A program made the position numbers and the translations under genes. Shown piece after piece: positions 37,101 through 46,537 of a DNA stretch of 64,000 bases (positions are counted from its first letter, which is position 1; each line of letters starts with the position of its first letter). The notes below the pieces were generated by a model. The model did no database searches. It saw only the letters and a program-made list of their open reading frames with translations, and was not told where the DNA came from. Source of the stretch: Sodalis ligni (GTDB taxonomy: Bacteria > Pseudomonadota > Gammaproteobacteria > Enterobacterales > Enterobacteriaceae); assembly GCF_016865525.2 (NCBI RefSeq), contig NZ_CP075169.1, positions 2,728,337 to 2,792,336 on the forward strand, read 5' to 3'.

Positions 37101-37141
37101 ATGGGGCGCTTCGCGGCCGACTATGGCCGCTCCGGCCCCAT
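37101..37141. repeat. Long stem-loop between convergent genes
   Basis: Outer arms ATGGGGC / GCCCCAT and inner arms GCGGCC / GGCCGC form a nested hairpin 60 bases after the receptor remnant and before the end of the DUF554 gene. It may act as a bidirectional terminator. The same outer arms recur at 59360-59387. Confidence 0.55.
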
Positions 37142-37186
37142 TGCCGCGGTTTCCCTTTAACACGCGTTACGCCGGAACTGGGTTTT

Positions 37187-37903
37187 TCAAGCGATATAGG
37201 TTGCCCACAAAAAGGAGAACGGCATGATAAGAAACAGCCCTGGCAGCATATTGGCCACCGGGAACAGCTTGATACCGCATATCCGCAGGCCGGTGGCCAG
37301 CATGATAAGGCCGCCGGCGGCGGAAAAATCCAACATCATATCAGGGGTGGTCATGGGCAGGATAAATGCGGCCAGCGTAGCCAGCGCGAGCTGGATAGCC
37401 AACTGCGGGATGGCGATGACCACTACCGCATAGCCCAATATCGTCGCGAAAATGGCCGAGGTGAACAGATCCAATACGGTCTTGATGTACAGGATAGAGG
37501 GATCGCCGGTCATGCCTTCATGCATGGCGCCGAAGATACCGGTTCCGCTGGCGCAGAACAGCACCACGATGGCCACGAATTTATCCATGAATTCCTGATG
37601 GGTCAAACCCTGGGCCGGCGGCAGGAATTTATCCACAATGCCACGTGTATAACCCGCCGCTTTGCCGATGCCTTTTTCCACGAAGAACAGCTCTCCCAGC
37701 ATGGCGCCGATAACCATGGCCAGCACCACCGCGGGCATATATTTCACTTTGACGATCAGCATGATGCCCAGGCCCATGGAGCACAGGCCGAAGGTCAGCG
37801 GCAAGGCCGAACGGATGCGCTCGGGCAAACGCGTGCCGAGAAAAGCGCCCACCAGGCCGCCGATCACCACCGCCGTCCCGTTAACATAGGGTCCAATTAA
37901 CAT
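37187..37903 (-). CDS. DUF554 family membrane protein (YqgA/YdfK-like)
   Basis: The 238-residue protein has about seven hydrophobic segments and DUF554 markers: NGTAVVIGGLVGAFLGTRLPERI at the N-terminus, MVIGAMLGELFFVEKGIG, and CASGTGIFGAMHEGMTGDPSIL. It is an integral inner-membrane protein; the family is predicted to be a transporter but the substrate is unknown. It ends 10 bp from the ubiX-like gene on the same strand and so is probably cotranscribed with UbiX and UbiD, which hints at export or uptake of a decarboxylase substrate or product. Confidence 0.85.
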   Translation of the reverse strand: MLIGPYVNGTAVVIGGLVGAFLGTRLPERIRSALPLTFGLCSMGLGIMLIVKVKYMPAVVLAMVIGAMLGELFFVEKGIGKAAGYTRGIVDKFLPPAQGLTHQEFMDKFVAIVVLFCASGTGIFGAMHEGMTGDPSILYIKTVLDLFTSAIFATILGYAVVVIAIPQLAIQLALATLAAFILPMTTPDMMLDFSAAGGLIMLATGLRICGIKLFPVANMLPGLFLIMPFSFLWATYIA

Positions 37904-37912
37904 TTATATTCC

Positions 37913-38524
37913 TTAAAATGAATCATCCGCCGGTTCGTCGTGCGGTGTTTTTATGGTGTCGCCATCGCCCCAGCGAGGCAGATTCTTGATTTCGATCCCC
38001 AGCAAATCGAGGGCGCGTCCGACGCTGTGGGTAATGATATCGTCCGGGGTTTGCGGCCGGTGATAAAGCGCCGGTACGGGAGGGAATATAATCCCGCCCA
38101 TTTCCGTGACTTGCTGCATATTCCGCAAATGCCCCAGATTCAGCGGGGTTTCCCGCGCCATCAACACCAGACGGCGTCTCTCCTTCAACACAACGTCGGC
38201 GGCGCGGGTCAGCAGATTGTCCGTCAGGCAGTGGGCTATGGCGGCTAAAGTGCGCATGGAACAGGGCGCAACCAGCATACCGAGGGTGTGGAAGGAGCCG
38301 CTGGCGATAGAGACGCCGAGATCCTCGATGGGGTGAACCTTATCCGCCAGTGAAATAACTTCGTCCATCCGATAATCGGTTTCCAGTCGGCAAGTCTTCT
38401 CCGCCCCCCGGGAGACCACCAGATGGACCTCCAGATCCAGACCCTTCAGCAGTTCCAGGGCTTTGACGCCATACTGGAAACCGGAAGCGCCGCTGATGCC
38501 GATGATAATGCGCCGTGAAATCAT
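37913..38524 (-). CDS. UbiX-like flavin prenyltransferase
   Basis: The 203-residue protein is a flavoprotein of the UbiX/Pad1 family. The N-terminal [21 protein letters not shown] binds flavin; [26 protein letters not shown] and the [13 protein letters not shown] stretch are diagnostic. These enzymes attach a dimethylallyl group to FMN to make prenylated FMN, the cofactor of UbiD decarboxylases. The UbiD homologue just upstream in the operon is its natural client. The C-terminal tail is slightly longer than E. coli UbiX. Confidence 0.92.
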   Translation of the reverse strand: MISRRIIIGISGASGFQYGVKALELLKGLDLEVHLVVSRGAEKTCRLETDYRMDEVISLADKVHPIEDLGVSIASGSFHTLGMLVAPCSMRTLAAIAHCLTDNLLTRAADVVLKERRRLVLMARETPLNLGHLRNMQQVTEMGGIIFPPVPALYHRPQTPDDIITHSVGRALDLLGIEIKNLPRWGDGDTIKTPHDEPADDSF

Positions 38525-38532
38525 GCTATCCC

Positions 38533-40031
38533 TTACTCAAAATCCGGCAGGAAGCGTTTAACATCCACTTCTTTAAAGCGCGAACGTTCAAACTGCGACT
38601 TCATGCTGAAGGGAACCGTGCAGTCAAAAATGGTCTTGCAGGACATGCCTTCCTGCAAAATGCTGGGGCTGTAGGCCGGGACCTGCGACGGATCGAGGGG
38701 GTGGCAGCGTACGCCGGGAATAAAGACCGTGTCCACATCGCCTTGATAGCGGGTCTGCATGGCCCACATCACGTCGTCGCTGTCAAAAATGGCCACATCT
38801 TCATCCCCAGGATCACATGCTTCAATTCCGGGAAGGCGGCAAAGGCCAGCAGGCCGGCCTGGCGCTGGCGCCCTTCGTCCACCGCGGCGGATTTTTTGAA
38901 CTGCATGACGGCCAGCAGTTTGCCGCCGCCCGCGGAGTGCGCGAAGACGTTAAGCAATTTGCCCGGCATGGCGCGGTTAACCAAATCGAGGATACTGGCT
39001 TCCGTGGGGATACCCGCCATATTCACGTGTTCTTCCCCAGGGCCGATGGTGGTGCGCCAGATGGGGTGCAGGCGATGGGTGACCGCTTTCACCTTGATAA
39101 CCGGCAGGGCCGCTTTCGCGCCGCCGGTGTAGCCGGGAAATTCAGGCATCGCTTTGCCGGTATCGGTGTTTTGGTCTTCACGAAGCCGCACGTTCGGCAA
39201 TAATTCGCCTTCAATAACAATCTCGGCATGGGCAATGCAGCGTTCATTGATGGTTTTGCACTGGACCATTTCCACCGCGCGGCCGCGGAGCGAGCCCGCG
39301 ATGCTCAGTTCATTAAAACCCAGCGGCGTTGTCGGCGGCTCGAAGCAGGCGGCGATTTCAATAGCGGGGTCCACGCCGATACTGATGGAAATCGCCAGCG
39401 GTTTCCCCGCGGCTTCCGCTTTTTGCCGGAAGGCATCGATATGGCGGCCGGGCGTCAGCCACATGGAAAGTTCGTCGCGGCTTTGCACGCAAAGACGGTG
39501 GATGGTGATATCCGATTCGCCGGTGTCGGGGTCGGAGGCGTAACACAGGCCCATGGTGACATAGGGACCGGCATCCTCTTCCGTATTGGTGGGCGCCGGC
39601 AGCAGCGTGCGCAAATCGAAACCGGCGTCCGTGGCTAAATGCACCACTTCCTGGCACGGGGCGCCCTTGGCATCGATAGTGACGGGCGCAATAGGCGTAT
39701 GGACCGAATCGCGCAATAAAAAGCCGAGCTTATCGGGCGCGCAGCCTAAAAATTGCCCCACGCGCTTGCGGGAGCCCACCAGGCCGATGGCGACGCTGAT
39801 ATCGTCAAAGCCCTTGATCTTGTTGAATACCATGGCCGGCCCGTTTTTGCGGGTCGGACGCATACAGGTGCCGCCGGCGCCCACATAACGATAGACCCCC
39901 GACAGCTCGGCGTTGGGATCGACTTCCACATCGGTGGTGACCAGTTCATTGGGCAGGGTTTTCAAAAGCGCAAGGGCGGAACGCAGATCGTGCACCGGAT
40001 TAACATCGGCATGATTTTTTTGAGTAGACAT
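38533..40031 (-). pseudogene. UbiD-family aromatic acid decarboxylase, one frameshift
   Basis: Two frames give a 499-residue UbiD protein close in size to LpdC/AroY-type hydroxybenzoate decarboxylases. The main frame has GSRKRVGQFLG, EEDAGPYVTMGL, and NVRLREDQ-(x)-EFPGYTG with the catalytic acid region. It breaks after FPELKHVILG at the C4 run 38805-38808, and one added base restores DEDVAIFDSDDVMWAMQTRYQGD and the C-terminus. The enzyme would use prenylated FMN from the adjacent UbiX to decarboxylate a hydroxylated aromatic or heteroaromatic acid. The substrate is not predictable. Without repair, the last 90 residues, which help form the active site, are lost. Confidence 0.87.
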
Positions 40032-40209
40032 ATATGTTCCCTACAGAGTATATGGAATTTTGTAGGGAAAATACGCCTATTATAAAAAATCGGCGAATAC
40101 CATTTTGATACTATATCTCATACCAAAACGGTTTTTTTCTTTGACTAAAAAATGATATGCGTCACTATTCTGAGGCAGGCTTAATTTTAACCTGAACAAG
40201 GAGGGTTTT

Positions 40210-41111
40210 ATGGATCTTAAAAGGTTGAAATATTTTTGCGTTGTCTTTGAGCAGGGGACCATCAGTCAGGCGGCCCGTATTTTGAATATGGCGCAACCGC
40301 CGCTGAGTAAACGTATACAGGAATTGGAAGAAGAACTCAATGTTCCGTTATTTTTGCGTAACGGCAGAAGGCTTGAGCCTACCGAGTCAGGCTATCATCT
40401 TTATAAAAATGCCTGCGCCATTTTACGCGACGTGGAGGATACCAAACGGGAAATCATCCTGATCAAAACCGGGAGAGCCGGCTACTGCGTATTGGTCTTA
40501 CCCACTTATTCCAGTCCTATTTCAAGCCACTAATCCTGAAATTGCACCGGCTTAATCCAAATGTAGAAATCAGCGTTTCTGTTTCCGATTCCAGTAATCT
40601 GGAATCATTGCTGCAAAATGGCCTGGTTGATATTGCCCTGATTCAAAAGCCTTCTCACAGCGAGGGATATGATTGTATTTCTTTTGCCCCCATAAACCTG
40701 GTGGCGGTAATCAATAAAAAGCTCTCGGCGGAATTTCCCGCCAATCCCATACCGTTTTTATCCCTGGGGAAATTCCCGCTGGTGTTATTGCGCCGATCCA
40801 GGGATGCGGGAACCTACGAATTAATTACCGATCATTTTCGCAAGGGGGGCGTTAATCCAAAAATTATTATGAATATTTCCCAGCCCGGCGTCATCCTTGA
40901 CTGGCTGCAATCCGGCCTTGAAGCCGCGGCGTTGCTCCCGGCCTCTGAAGTGGATCCCGCAAAGCTCGATAATTGCCATGTTGTTGATATTCTCTCGGCG
41001 CCACAGATTTTTCCCGGCGGTGGTAAAATGTCGGTGGCATCCTATATGAAAGAGCTGATGGATATCGTGCAGACAGGCTATCCTTTTCCGGATGTCGATA
41101 CGGGAAATTAG
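40210..41111 (+). pseudogene. LysR-family regulator, one frameshift
   Basis: The N-terminal helix-turn-helix (LKYFCVVFEQGTISQAARILNMAQPPLSKRIQELEEEL) and the C-terminal effector domain (LHRLNPNVEISVSVSDSS, LVDIALIQKPSHSEGYD) are in different frames. One missing base near 40482-40486 separates them, and restoring it gives RIGLTHLFQSYFKPLILKLHRL. It is divergent from the ubiD-ubiX-DUF554 operon, the usual place for a LysR activator of an aromatic-acid decarboxylase. Both this regulator and its likely target are damaged. Confidence 0.85.
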
Positions 41112-41170
41112 GCAATTGGTTTTAAACGGAGCCAATCTTTACCGGAAACCCTTGGCAACGTAGTTGCTTG

Positions 41171-42307
41171 TCATAAAAGTGTATCAGACAGCCGCCGCAG
41201 CGCTGTTCCCAATCCCCAGGCGGAAGGCAACAGGCTCTCGCCATTGCTGGGCCGAGGGAAATCATCCGCGATCATCCGCCAAAAGGCCGGCGTTTCATCA
41301 AACTGGTGCTCCAACAGCTCGATGGTCTGCCCGGCGGCGCAGGCCGCAAGGCTGGCGGCATGGCAAATCGGCCCGCTGGGATTGTGCGGCGCGCAGCCGA
41401 TGCCGTATGAGGCGGCCAGGGCCGCCACCTCCAGCACGCCGCTGATGCCCCGCGCATATTTGACGTCCGGCATCACCACGTCATAGGCGCCGCCAGCCAG
41501 CCAGGGCATGAACAGCGCCGGGCCGGTAAGCTCCTCCAGGCCGGCAAGCCGCATGCCCAGCACGTTGGCCTGGCCGCGCAGCCTTTTCAGGGCGGGAATG
41601 TTTTCCGGCGTTTCCGGCAACGGGCACTCAAACCAGCTCACCCCCAGGGCCGATAGCTCTTTCATCACCGCCGCGGCGGAGCGCGCATCGAATCGCCAGT
41701 GGCAGTCAACATACAAATCAGCGGCGGCGCCGATGCCCGATCGGGCGGCGGCCACCCGTACCAGTCCCTGATCCAGTAATGCCTTCCCCAGGGGGGAGGA
41801 GCCGTTTTCCGGCGTCAGGCCGTCAAACGGCGCGATTTTTATGCGGTTAAAACCGGCGGCGACGGCCTTTTGCCCAGCAAGCCTAAATCCCGTATCTGAA
41901 CGGTCGGTAATGCTGCGGTTAACGTTGGCGTAAAGGGGAATGCGCCCGCGATGCGCTGCGCCCGCCAGCGCCCAGGAGGGACAGCCGCGCCGTTTGCCGC
42001 GAATATCCCACATCGCCTGGTCAAGAGCGCTGTGGATTGCCGCCTGCGGCAGCGTGCCGGCGTCTGCGGACAGGTACTTTTTCAAGCCGTTCCAATCCTG
42101 TCCCAGCAGCCGCTCCCCGGCGAGGGCGTGAAAGGCGTCGAGGGCCGCCGGATTGCGCACCCAGCTGGCTTCCCCCCATCCCGTCACCCCGTCGGACATA
42201 TGCAGTTTGATAAACGACCAGGTGGTTTTTTCCGTCACCGGACAGTGCAGCAGTTCCAGCGCCTCAATGCGGTCATTATTGCGGCCATTATCGTGAAACA
42301 TCGTCAT
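41171..42307 (-). CDS. Enolase-superfamily enzyme (mandelate racemase-like)
   Basis: The 378-residue protein has the capping-domain start and barrel of the superfamily: lysine in RIKIAPFDG, metal aspartate in YVDCHWRFD, a glutamate in FECPLPE, and a late histidine in GCAPHNPSGP, the mandelate-racemase/galactonate-dehydratase type base. The family abstracts a proton next to a carboxylate, then racemises, cycloisomerises or dehydrates. The reaction here cannot be named. It overlaps the GntR gene by 20 bp and is divergent from an oligopeptide-type ABC operon, so the substrate probably arrives through that transporter. Confidence 0.82.
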   Translation of the reverse strand: MTMFHDNGRNNDRIEALELLHCPVTEKTTWSFIKLHMSDGVTGWGEASWVRNPAALDAFHALAGERLLGQDWNGLKKYLSADAGTLPQAAIHSALDQAMWDIRGKRRGCPSWALAGAAHRGRIPLYANVNRSITDRSDTGFRLAGQKAVAAGFNRIKIAPFDGLTPENGSSPLGKALLDQGLVRVAAARSGIGAAADLYVDCHWRFDARSAAAVMKELSALGVSWFECPLPETPENIPALKRLRGQANVLGMRLAGLEELTGPALFMPWLAGGAYDVVMPDVKYARGISGVLEVAALAASYGIGCAPHNPSGPICHAASLAACAAGQTIELLEHQFDETPAFWRMIADDFPRPSNGESLLPSAWGLGTALRRLSDTLL

Positions 42308-43010
42308 GCTGCTCCCCGGCAGGTTGTGGGTGGGAGGAAAGGGCGGCTTTACGCATTCTGTTAAGCAACACCAGCTTGGCCCGCGCGGTATGGGCGGCGG
42401 TCACCGCCGCCGCCGATTCGCTGTCGCCGGCGGTGAAGGCCGCCAGCAACAGGCGGTGGTCCGCCACCACGCCGGCAAAACGATCGGATTCATAGCCGTA
42501 GCGGCGCCACAGCGCGCTTATCAGCCGCCAGTGCCGCTCCAGAATAAGATTGGCATCGCGGTTATCGGCGATGTGATGGATGGCGGCATGAAATTCCCGG
42601 TTTGCCAGCAAAGCCAGGGGGGCATCTCCCTGGGCCACCGCGTCCTCATGCCGCGCCCGCAGGGTTTCCAGATGGGATAAATCCTGCGCCGTCATGCGTT
42701 CGGCGGCGCGGCGGGCCAGATAGCTTTCAATGACAATGCGGATATCCAGCATTTGGCCGACAAAAATCTCATCCACCGCCACCACCCGTGCGCCCTTGTT
42801 CGGCTGGGCGACAATCAGTCCTTCGCTCTCCAGCCGGTGCAGCGCCGCGCGTATGGGCATATGGGAAACACCGAAACGCGTCGCCAGAGCATCGATACGC
42901 AGGGGCGCGCCGGCATCGAATTCCTGACGATTGATAATGGCGTCCCGGAGCCGGTCGGTGATCTCGGTTTCGCCGGCTTTACTTTCTATATCTAATTTCC
43001 GCATAACCAT
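42288..43010 (-). CDS. GntR-family regulator, FCD (FadR-like) subfamily
   Basis: The 240-residue protein has a winged helix at the N-terminus (ITDRLRDAIINRQEFDAGAPLRIDALATRFGVSHMPIRAALHRLESEGLI) and a helical FCD effector domain with metal-ligand histidines (REFHAAIHHIADN, HRLLL, AHTARA). FCD regulators bind carboxylates such as lactate, gluconate or citrate-like acids. Two TTTGATCAAA-centred palindromes lie between it and the divergent ABC operon. The first overlaps this gene's start codon, so autorepression is likely. The start could also be the second ATG two codons later, since neither has a good ribosome site. Confidence 0.9.
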   Translation of the reverse strand: MVMRKLDIESKAGETEITDRLRDAIINRQEFDAGAPLRIDALATRFGVSHMPIRAALHRLESEGLIVAQPNKGARVVAVDEIFVGQMLDIRIVIESYLARRAAERMTAQDLSHLETLRARHEDAVAQGDAPLALLANREFHAAIHHIADNRDANLILERHWRLISALWRRYGYESDRFAGVVADHRLLLAAFTAGDSESAAAVTAAHTARAKLVLLNRMRKAALSSHPQPAGEQHDDVSR

Positions 43011-43025
43011 ATTTGATCAAAATAT
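43009..43025. promoter_or_regulatory. GntR operator 1 (core TTTGATCAAA)
   Basis: ATATTTGATCAAAATAT is a near-perfect palindrome with a 10-bp perfect core, lying over the gntR start codon. Its centre is 84 bp, about eight helical turns, from operator 2. Confidence 0.75.
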
Positions 43026-43092
43026 ATGACTTGTGGGCTTATTTTCTTTTATATATCGCCACTATTCAATAGTATTCGAACTAACAGATAGA

Positions 43093-43108
43093 ATATTTGA
43101 TCAAATAT
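43093..43108. promoter_or_regulatory. GntR operator 2 (ATATTTGATCAAATAT)
   Basis: A perfect 16-bp palindrome 45 bp before the ABC binding-protein gene. It shares its core with operator 1. Best read as the site through which the GntR protein controls the transport operon. Confidence 0.8.
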
Positions 43109-43152
43109 CGTGATTGACGTTCATAACACCATAAAGCGCCATGAGGGAATGT

Positions 43153-44673
43153 ATGAGAGTGAAGCCGTTCAGCCGCTGGGCCCTAGCCGTTGTGTTTATC
43201 CTGCCGTTGCTGATAAGTCTGGGGCCGGGGAGTCTGAAGGTCTGCGCCGCCCAGCGCGATACGCTGGTCATCGGGCAAAGCGCCGATATCACGTCGTTTG
43301 ATCCCACCGAACTGCGCATGGGCACCTTTGTCCTGAACCGCCTGCTCTATAATACGCTCATCGCGCTGGATGCCGACGGTAAGCCCCACGCCGAACTGGC
43401 CCAATCCTGGACGCGTTCGGACGACGGCAAGACCATGACCTTCACGCTTCGCAAAGGCGTCACCTTCCATAACGGCAAGCCGCTGACCGCCCAGGATGTG
43501 GCCTTCAGCCTGAACTATGCCAAAGATCCCGCCAACGGCGCCAATATCCTGCCTCTGGCGAAGATGATTAAAAGCATCGACACCCCGGCTGAGGATACGG
43601 TTATCCTGCATTTTGACGGCGCATCCGATGCGGTATTCGATTTGCTGGATTTGGCCTTTATCATCGACGGCAGCCAGCCTAAAAAGGTCAAAACCGGCGG
43701 CAACGGCACCGGCCCGTTCAAGCTCGCCGGCTACGAGCCGGGGCAGGACGCGGTTTTCGTCCGCAACGATGGGTATTGGGGCGGTAAGCCGGCGCTTAAA
43801 AAGGTCATCATCAAAATCATCCCTGACCAGCAGTCCGGCGTGATGCAAATGAGCGCCGGCGCGGTGGATTTTCTCCCCTCCATCGATCGCGAGGCCGCGG
43901 GCCAACTCGCCGGGGCGGGCTTTGCCACCGGCGCCGCCACCGCCGAAGGGCGGGTGCTGGATCTCACCTTTAATACCAAGGTCCCGCCCCTGGATAAACC
44001 CGACGTGCGGCAGGCCATTGGCCTGGCGCTGGATCGCGTGCGTATCGCCCATGATATCGCCGGTCCCTCCTCGCTGGTGAAATGCCTGCCCTGGCCGCGG
44101 TACAGCCAGCGGGAAGCCGCCGGCCATGAGAAGGATTGCGCCTACGATCCGGCCCGGGCCAAAGCCCTGATTGCCCGGGCGGGCGCCGCCGGCGCCGAGA
44201 TTACCATTATGTCCCGCAGCCAGTCGGAGCCGCAAATCGGCGCCATGGCGCAGGTGGTGCAAGGGGCGCTGCAGGATATCGGCCTGAAGGCCACTATCGT
44301 TGAGATGTCCGAGGCCGCCTATATTTCCCGTTTCCGTAAAGGCGATTTCCAACTGGCGGCCCATGTCTATGGCCGTGCCGGTCGCGGCCCGTCCACCATC
44401 CTGCTGTCGGCGGTAATCTTCCGCACCAGTGATAACCCGGCGCAAATTTCCTCGCAACAGTACAGCGACGACATCGCCCTGGTCACCAGCCGGCCGTCCG
44501 GGCCGGATACCGACCAGGCATGGCAGCGCATCGACAGCTTTATGCTCAAGGAGAACTGGGTGCTGCCGGTGGCGACGCTGCCGGTGTTATGGGCCTCCGC
44601 CAAGGGTCTCGCCGGCCTGCGATTCAACCTTGACGGCATGCCCATCCTGACGGAAGCGAAACTTGATAAATAA
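43153..44673 (+). CDS. Peptide/nickel-type ABC binding protein (SBP family 5)
   Basis: The protein of about 506 residues has a signal peptide (KPFSRWALAVVFILPLLISL, cleavage near CAAQ) and the DppA/OppA fold: DTLVIGQSADITSFDPTE, LAQSWTRSDDGKTMTFTLRKGVTFHNGKPLTAQDVAFSL. It captures peptides, glycosides or similar ligands in the periplasm for the membrane complex encoded downstream. ATG 43153 is preferred over 43141 because GAGGGA stands just before it. It is divergent from GntR and the enolase-superfamily gene, which suggests a ligand other than simple dipeptides. Confidence 0.92.
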   Translation: MRVKPFSRWALAVVFILPLLISLGPGSLKVCAAQRDTLVIGQSADITSFDPTELRMGTFVLNRLLYNTLIALDADGKPHAELAQSWTRSDDGKTMTFTLRKGVTFHNGKPLTAQDVAFSLNYAKDPANGANILPLAKMIKSIDTPAEDTVILHFDGASDAVFDLLDLAFIIDGSQPKKVKTGGNGTGPFKLAGYEPGQDAVFVRNDGYWGGKPALKKVIIKIIPDQQSGVMQMSAGAVDFLPSIDREAAGQLAGAGFATGAATAEGRVLDLTFNTKVPPLDKPDVRQAIGLALDRVRIAHDIAGPSSLVKCLPWPRYSQREAAGHEKDCAYDPARAKALIARAGAAGAEITIMSRSQSEPQIGAMAQVVQGALQDIGLKATIVEMSEAAYISRFRKGDFQLAAHVYGRAGRGPSTILLSAVIFRTSDNPAQISSQQYSDDIALVTSRPSGPDTDQAWQRIDSFMLKENWVLPVATLPVLWASAKGLAGLRFNLDGMPILTEAKLDK

Positions 44674-44699
44674 CGTCCCTTAACCCGGAGGGCGCTTTG

Positions 44700-45656
44700 A
44701 TGACAGCCTATCTGATCAACCGAATCCTCCAGTGGATTCCGGTATTGCTGATTTCAAGCATTATCGTGTTTGCGGTAGTGCGCGCCATGCCGGGAGACCC
44801 GGCGGATATCATAGCCGGACCGGACGCCACCCAGGCGGACGTGCAGCGCATCCGGGCGGAATACGGCCTGGACCGTTCACTGCCGGTACAGTATATGGCC
44901 TGGCTCAGGCATATGGGCCGGGGCGATTTCGGCGTGTCCTACATTTATCACCGGGATAACAGCGAGCTGATCTTCAGCCGCCTGCCGTTTTCGCTGCTGA
45001 TCGCCGCCACGTCGCTGTTGACCGCCCTGATCGTCGGCGTGCCTTTCGGTCTGGCCGCCGGCCTTGGCGAGGGTAAAATCATCGATTGGGGAGCGTCGCT
45101 CTTTTCCTCCCTGGCGGTGGCGACCCCCGGCTTCTGGCTCGGCATGCTGGGAATCATGCTGTTCGCGGTGAAGCTCGGCTGGCTGCCGCCCGGCGGGCTG
45201 ACCAGCACCGATGAGTCGGTCTTTGGTTTTTTGTGCTCGCTGGTGCTGCCCACCTTGACTCTGGGGCTGCACGGCGCGGCGGTGCTGATGCGCTCCACTC
45301 GCAATGCGGTCATAGAGACCTTGGGGGAGAGCTACATCCGTACCGCCCGCGCCAAGGGACTGCGTCACCGGACCCTTGTCTACCACCATGTTTTGCGTAA
45401 TTCCATGCTGCCTATCGTGACCATGACCGGCGTACTGCTTGGCCGCATGCTCGGCGGCGCCGTGGTGATAGAATCGGTATTCGCCTGGCCGGGCATCGGC
45501 CGGCTGCTGGTGCAGTCCATTATCAACCGCGATTACGGCATGGTGCAGGGAATATTGATTATCCTGGTGCTGTTTTTCCTGGCGCTGAACCTGGTGGTGG
45601 ATCTGCTGTACGGCGCCATCGATCCGCGCATCCGCCTGACAGGGAGCCATCGCTGA
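44700..45656 (+). CDS. ABC permease, DppB/OppB type
   Basis: The 319-residue inner-membrane protein has six predicted segments. The OppB-like start is YLINRILQWIPVLLISSIIVFAVVRAMPGDPAD, and the EAA loop is in SYIRTARAKGLRHRTLVYHHVLRNSMLP. GGAGG lies upstream of the ATG at 44700. It pairs with the next gene to form the translocation channel, and the two genes overlap (TGATG). Confidence 0.93.
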   Translation: MTAYLINRILQWIPVLLISSIIVFAVVRAMPGDPADIIAGPDATQADVQRIRAEYGLDRSLPVQYMAWLRHMGRGDFGVSYIYHRDNSELIFSRLPFSLLIAATSLLTALIVGVPFGLAAGLGEGKIIDWGASLFSSLAVATPGFWLGMLGIMLFAVKLGWLPPGGLTSTDESVFGFLCSLVLPTLTLGLHGAAVLMRSTRNAVIETLGESYIRTARAKGLRHRTLVYHHVLRNSMLPIVTMTGVLLGRMLGGAVVIESVFAWPGIGRLLVQSIINRDYGMVQGILIILVLFFLALNLVVDLLYGAIDPRIRLTGSHR

Positions 45657-46537
45657 TGAGTGTGGCATCCCTGGAGCGCGACGACATCCGTGCGCCGCGC
45701 CGTCGCTTCAGGCTGATAAAGGCCGTGATGGCAAGGCCGTCCGGCCTGTTCGGTTTCACCGTGGTGGCGTTGATTACCCTGGCGGCGGTGCTGGCGCCCT
45801 GGCTGGCCCCCTGCGATCCCGCTACCCAGTTCGCCGGGCTGCGGCTGGCGGCGGCCGGTACGGCCGGCCATCCCCTGGGTACTGACGAACTGTCTCGTGA
45901 TCTGCTTAGCCGCGTGCTGTTCGGCGCGCGCATTTCACTGCTGGTGGGGTTTGTCAGCGTCGCCGCCGGCGCCGGCCTCGGCATTATCGTCGGACTGATT
46001 TCCGGCATGGGGGGACGGTTTGTGGATACCCTGCTGATGCGCGCCTGCGATATTCTGCTCGCCTATCCCGGCATCCTGCTGGGGGTGATTGCCGTGGCCA
46101 TCCTGGGCCCCGGGCTGATACAGATATGCATCGCGGTAGCTTTTGTCAATCTTCCTCTGTTTGCCCGTCTGATGCGCGCCTCGGTCCTGCGGGAACGGGA
46201 ACTCGACTATGTCAAGGCGGCCGTGGCGCAGGGTACCGGCCTGTGGCGCATCATGCTGCGCCACGTCATGCCCAACGGTATCGGCGTGGTGATTTCGCAG
46301 CTGGCCTCGGCGGCCGGCCACGGGGTGTTGCTGGAGGCGTCTCTCTCTTTTATCGGCCTGGGCATCAGGCCGCCGTCCGCCTCCTGGGGCACCATGCTCA
46401 GCGGCAGCCGGGATTATCTCACCGTTGCGCCGCTCTATGCCGTGGTGCCGGGTTTGCTGTTAATGCTACTGGTGCTGGGCCTGAACCTGCTTGGGGACGC
46501 CATGCAAAAATCGCTGGATTCGGCGGGGGATGAATAA
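45656..46537 (+). CDS. ABC permease, DppC/OppC type
   Basis: The 293-residue protein has the DppC pattern: an N-terminal helix (FGFTVVALITLAAVLAPWLAP), the conserved HPLGTDELSRDLLSRVLFGARISLLVG, and the EAA loop in LDYVKAAVAQGTGLWRIMLRHVMPN. Second channel subunit of the operon. The start overlaps the dppB-like stop, and its stop overlaps the next start. Confidence 0.94.
   Translation: MSVASLERDDIRAPRRRFRLIKAVMARPSGLFGFTVVALITLAAVLAPWLAPCDPATQFAGLRLAAAGTAGHPLGTDELSRDLLSRVLFGARISLLVGFVSVAAGAGLGIIVGLISGMGGRFVDTLLMRACDILLAYPGILLGVIAVAILGPGLIQICIAVAFVNLPLFARLMRASVLRERELDYVKAAVAQGTGLWRIMLRHVMPNGIGVVISQLASAAGHGVLLEASLSFIGLGIRPPSASWGTMLSGSRDYLTVAPLYAVVPGLLLMLLVLGLNLLGDAMQKSLDSAGDE

Noticed and set aside
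43183..44457. 424-codon antisense open frame across the binding protein
   Set aside because: No ribosome site or family features; composition is that of a shadow of the conserved sense gene.
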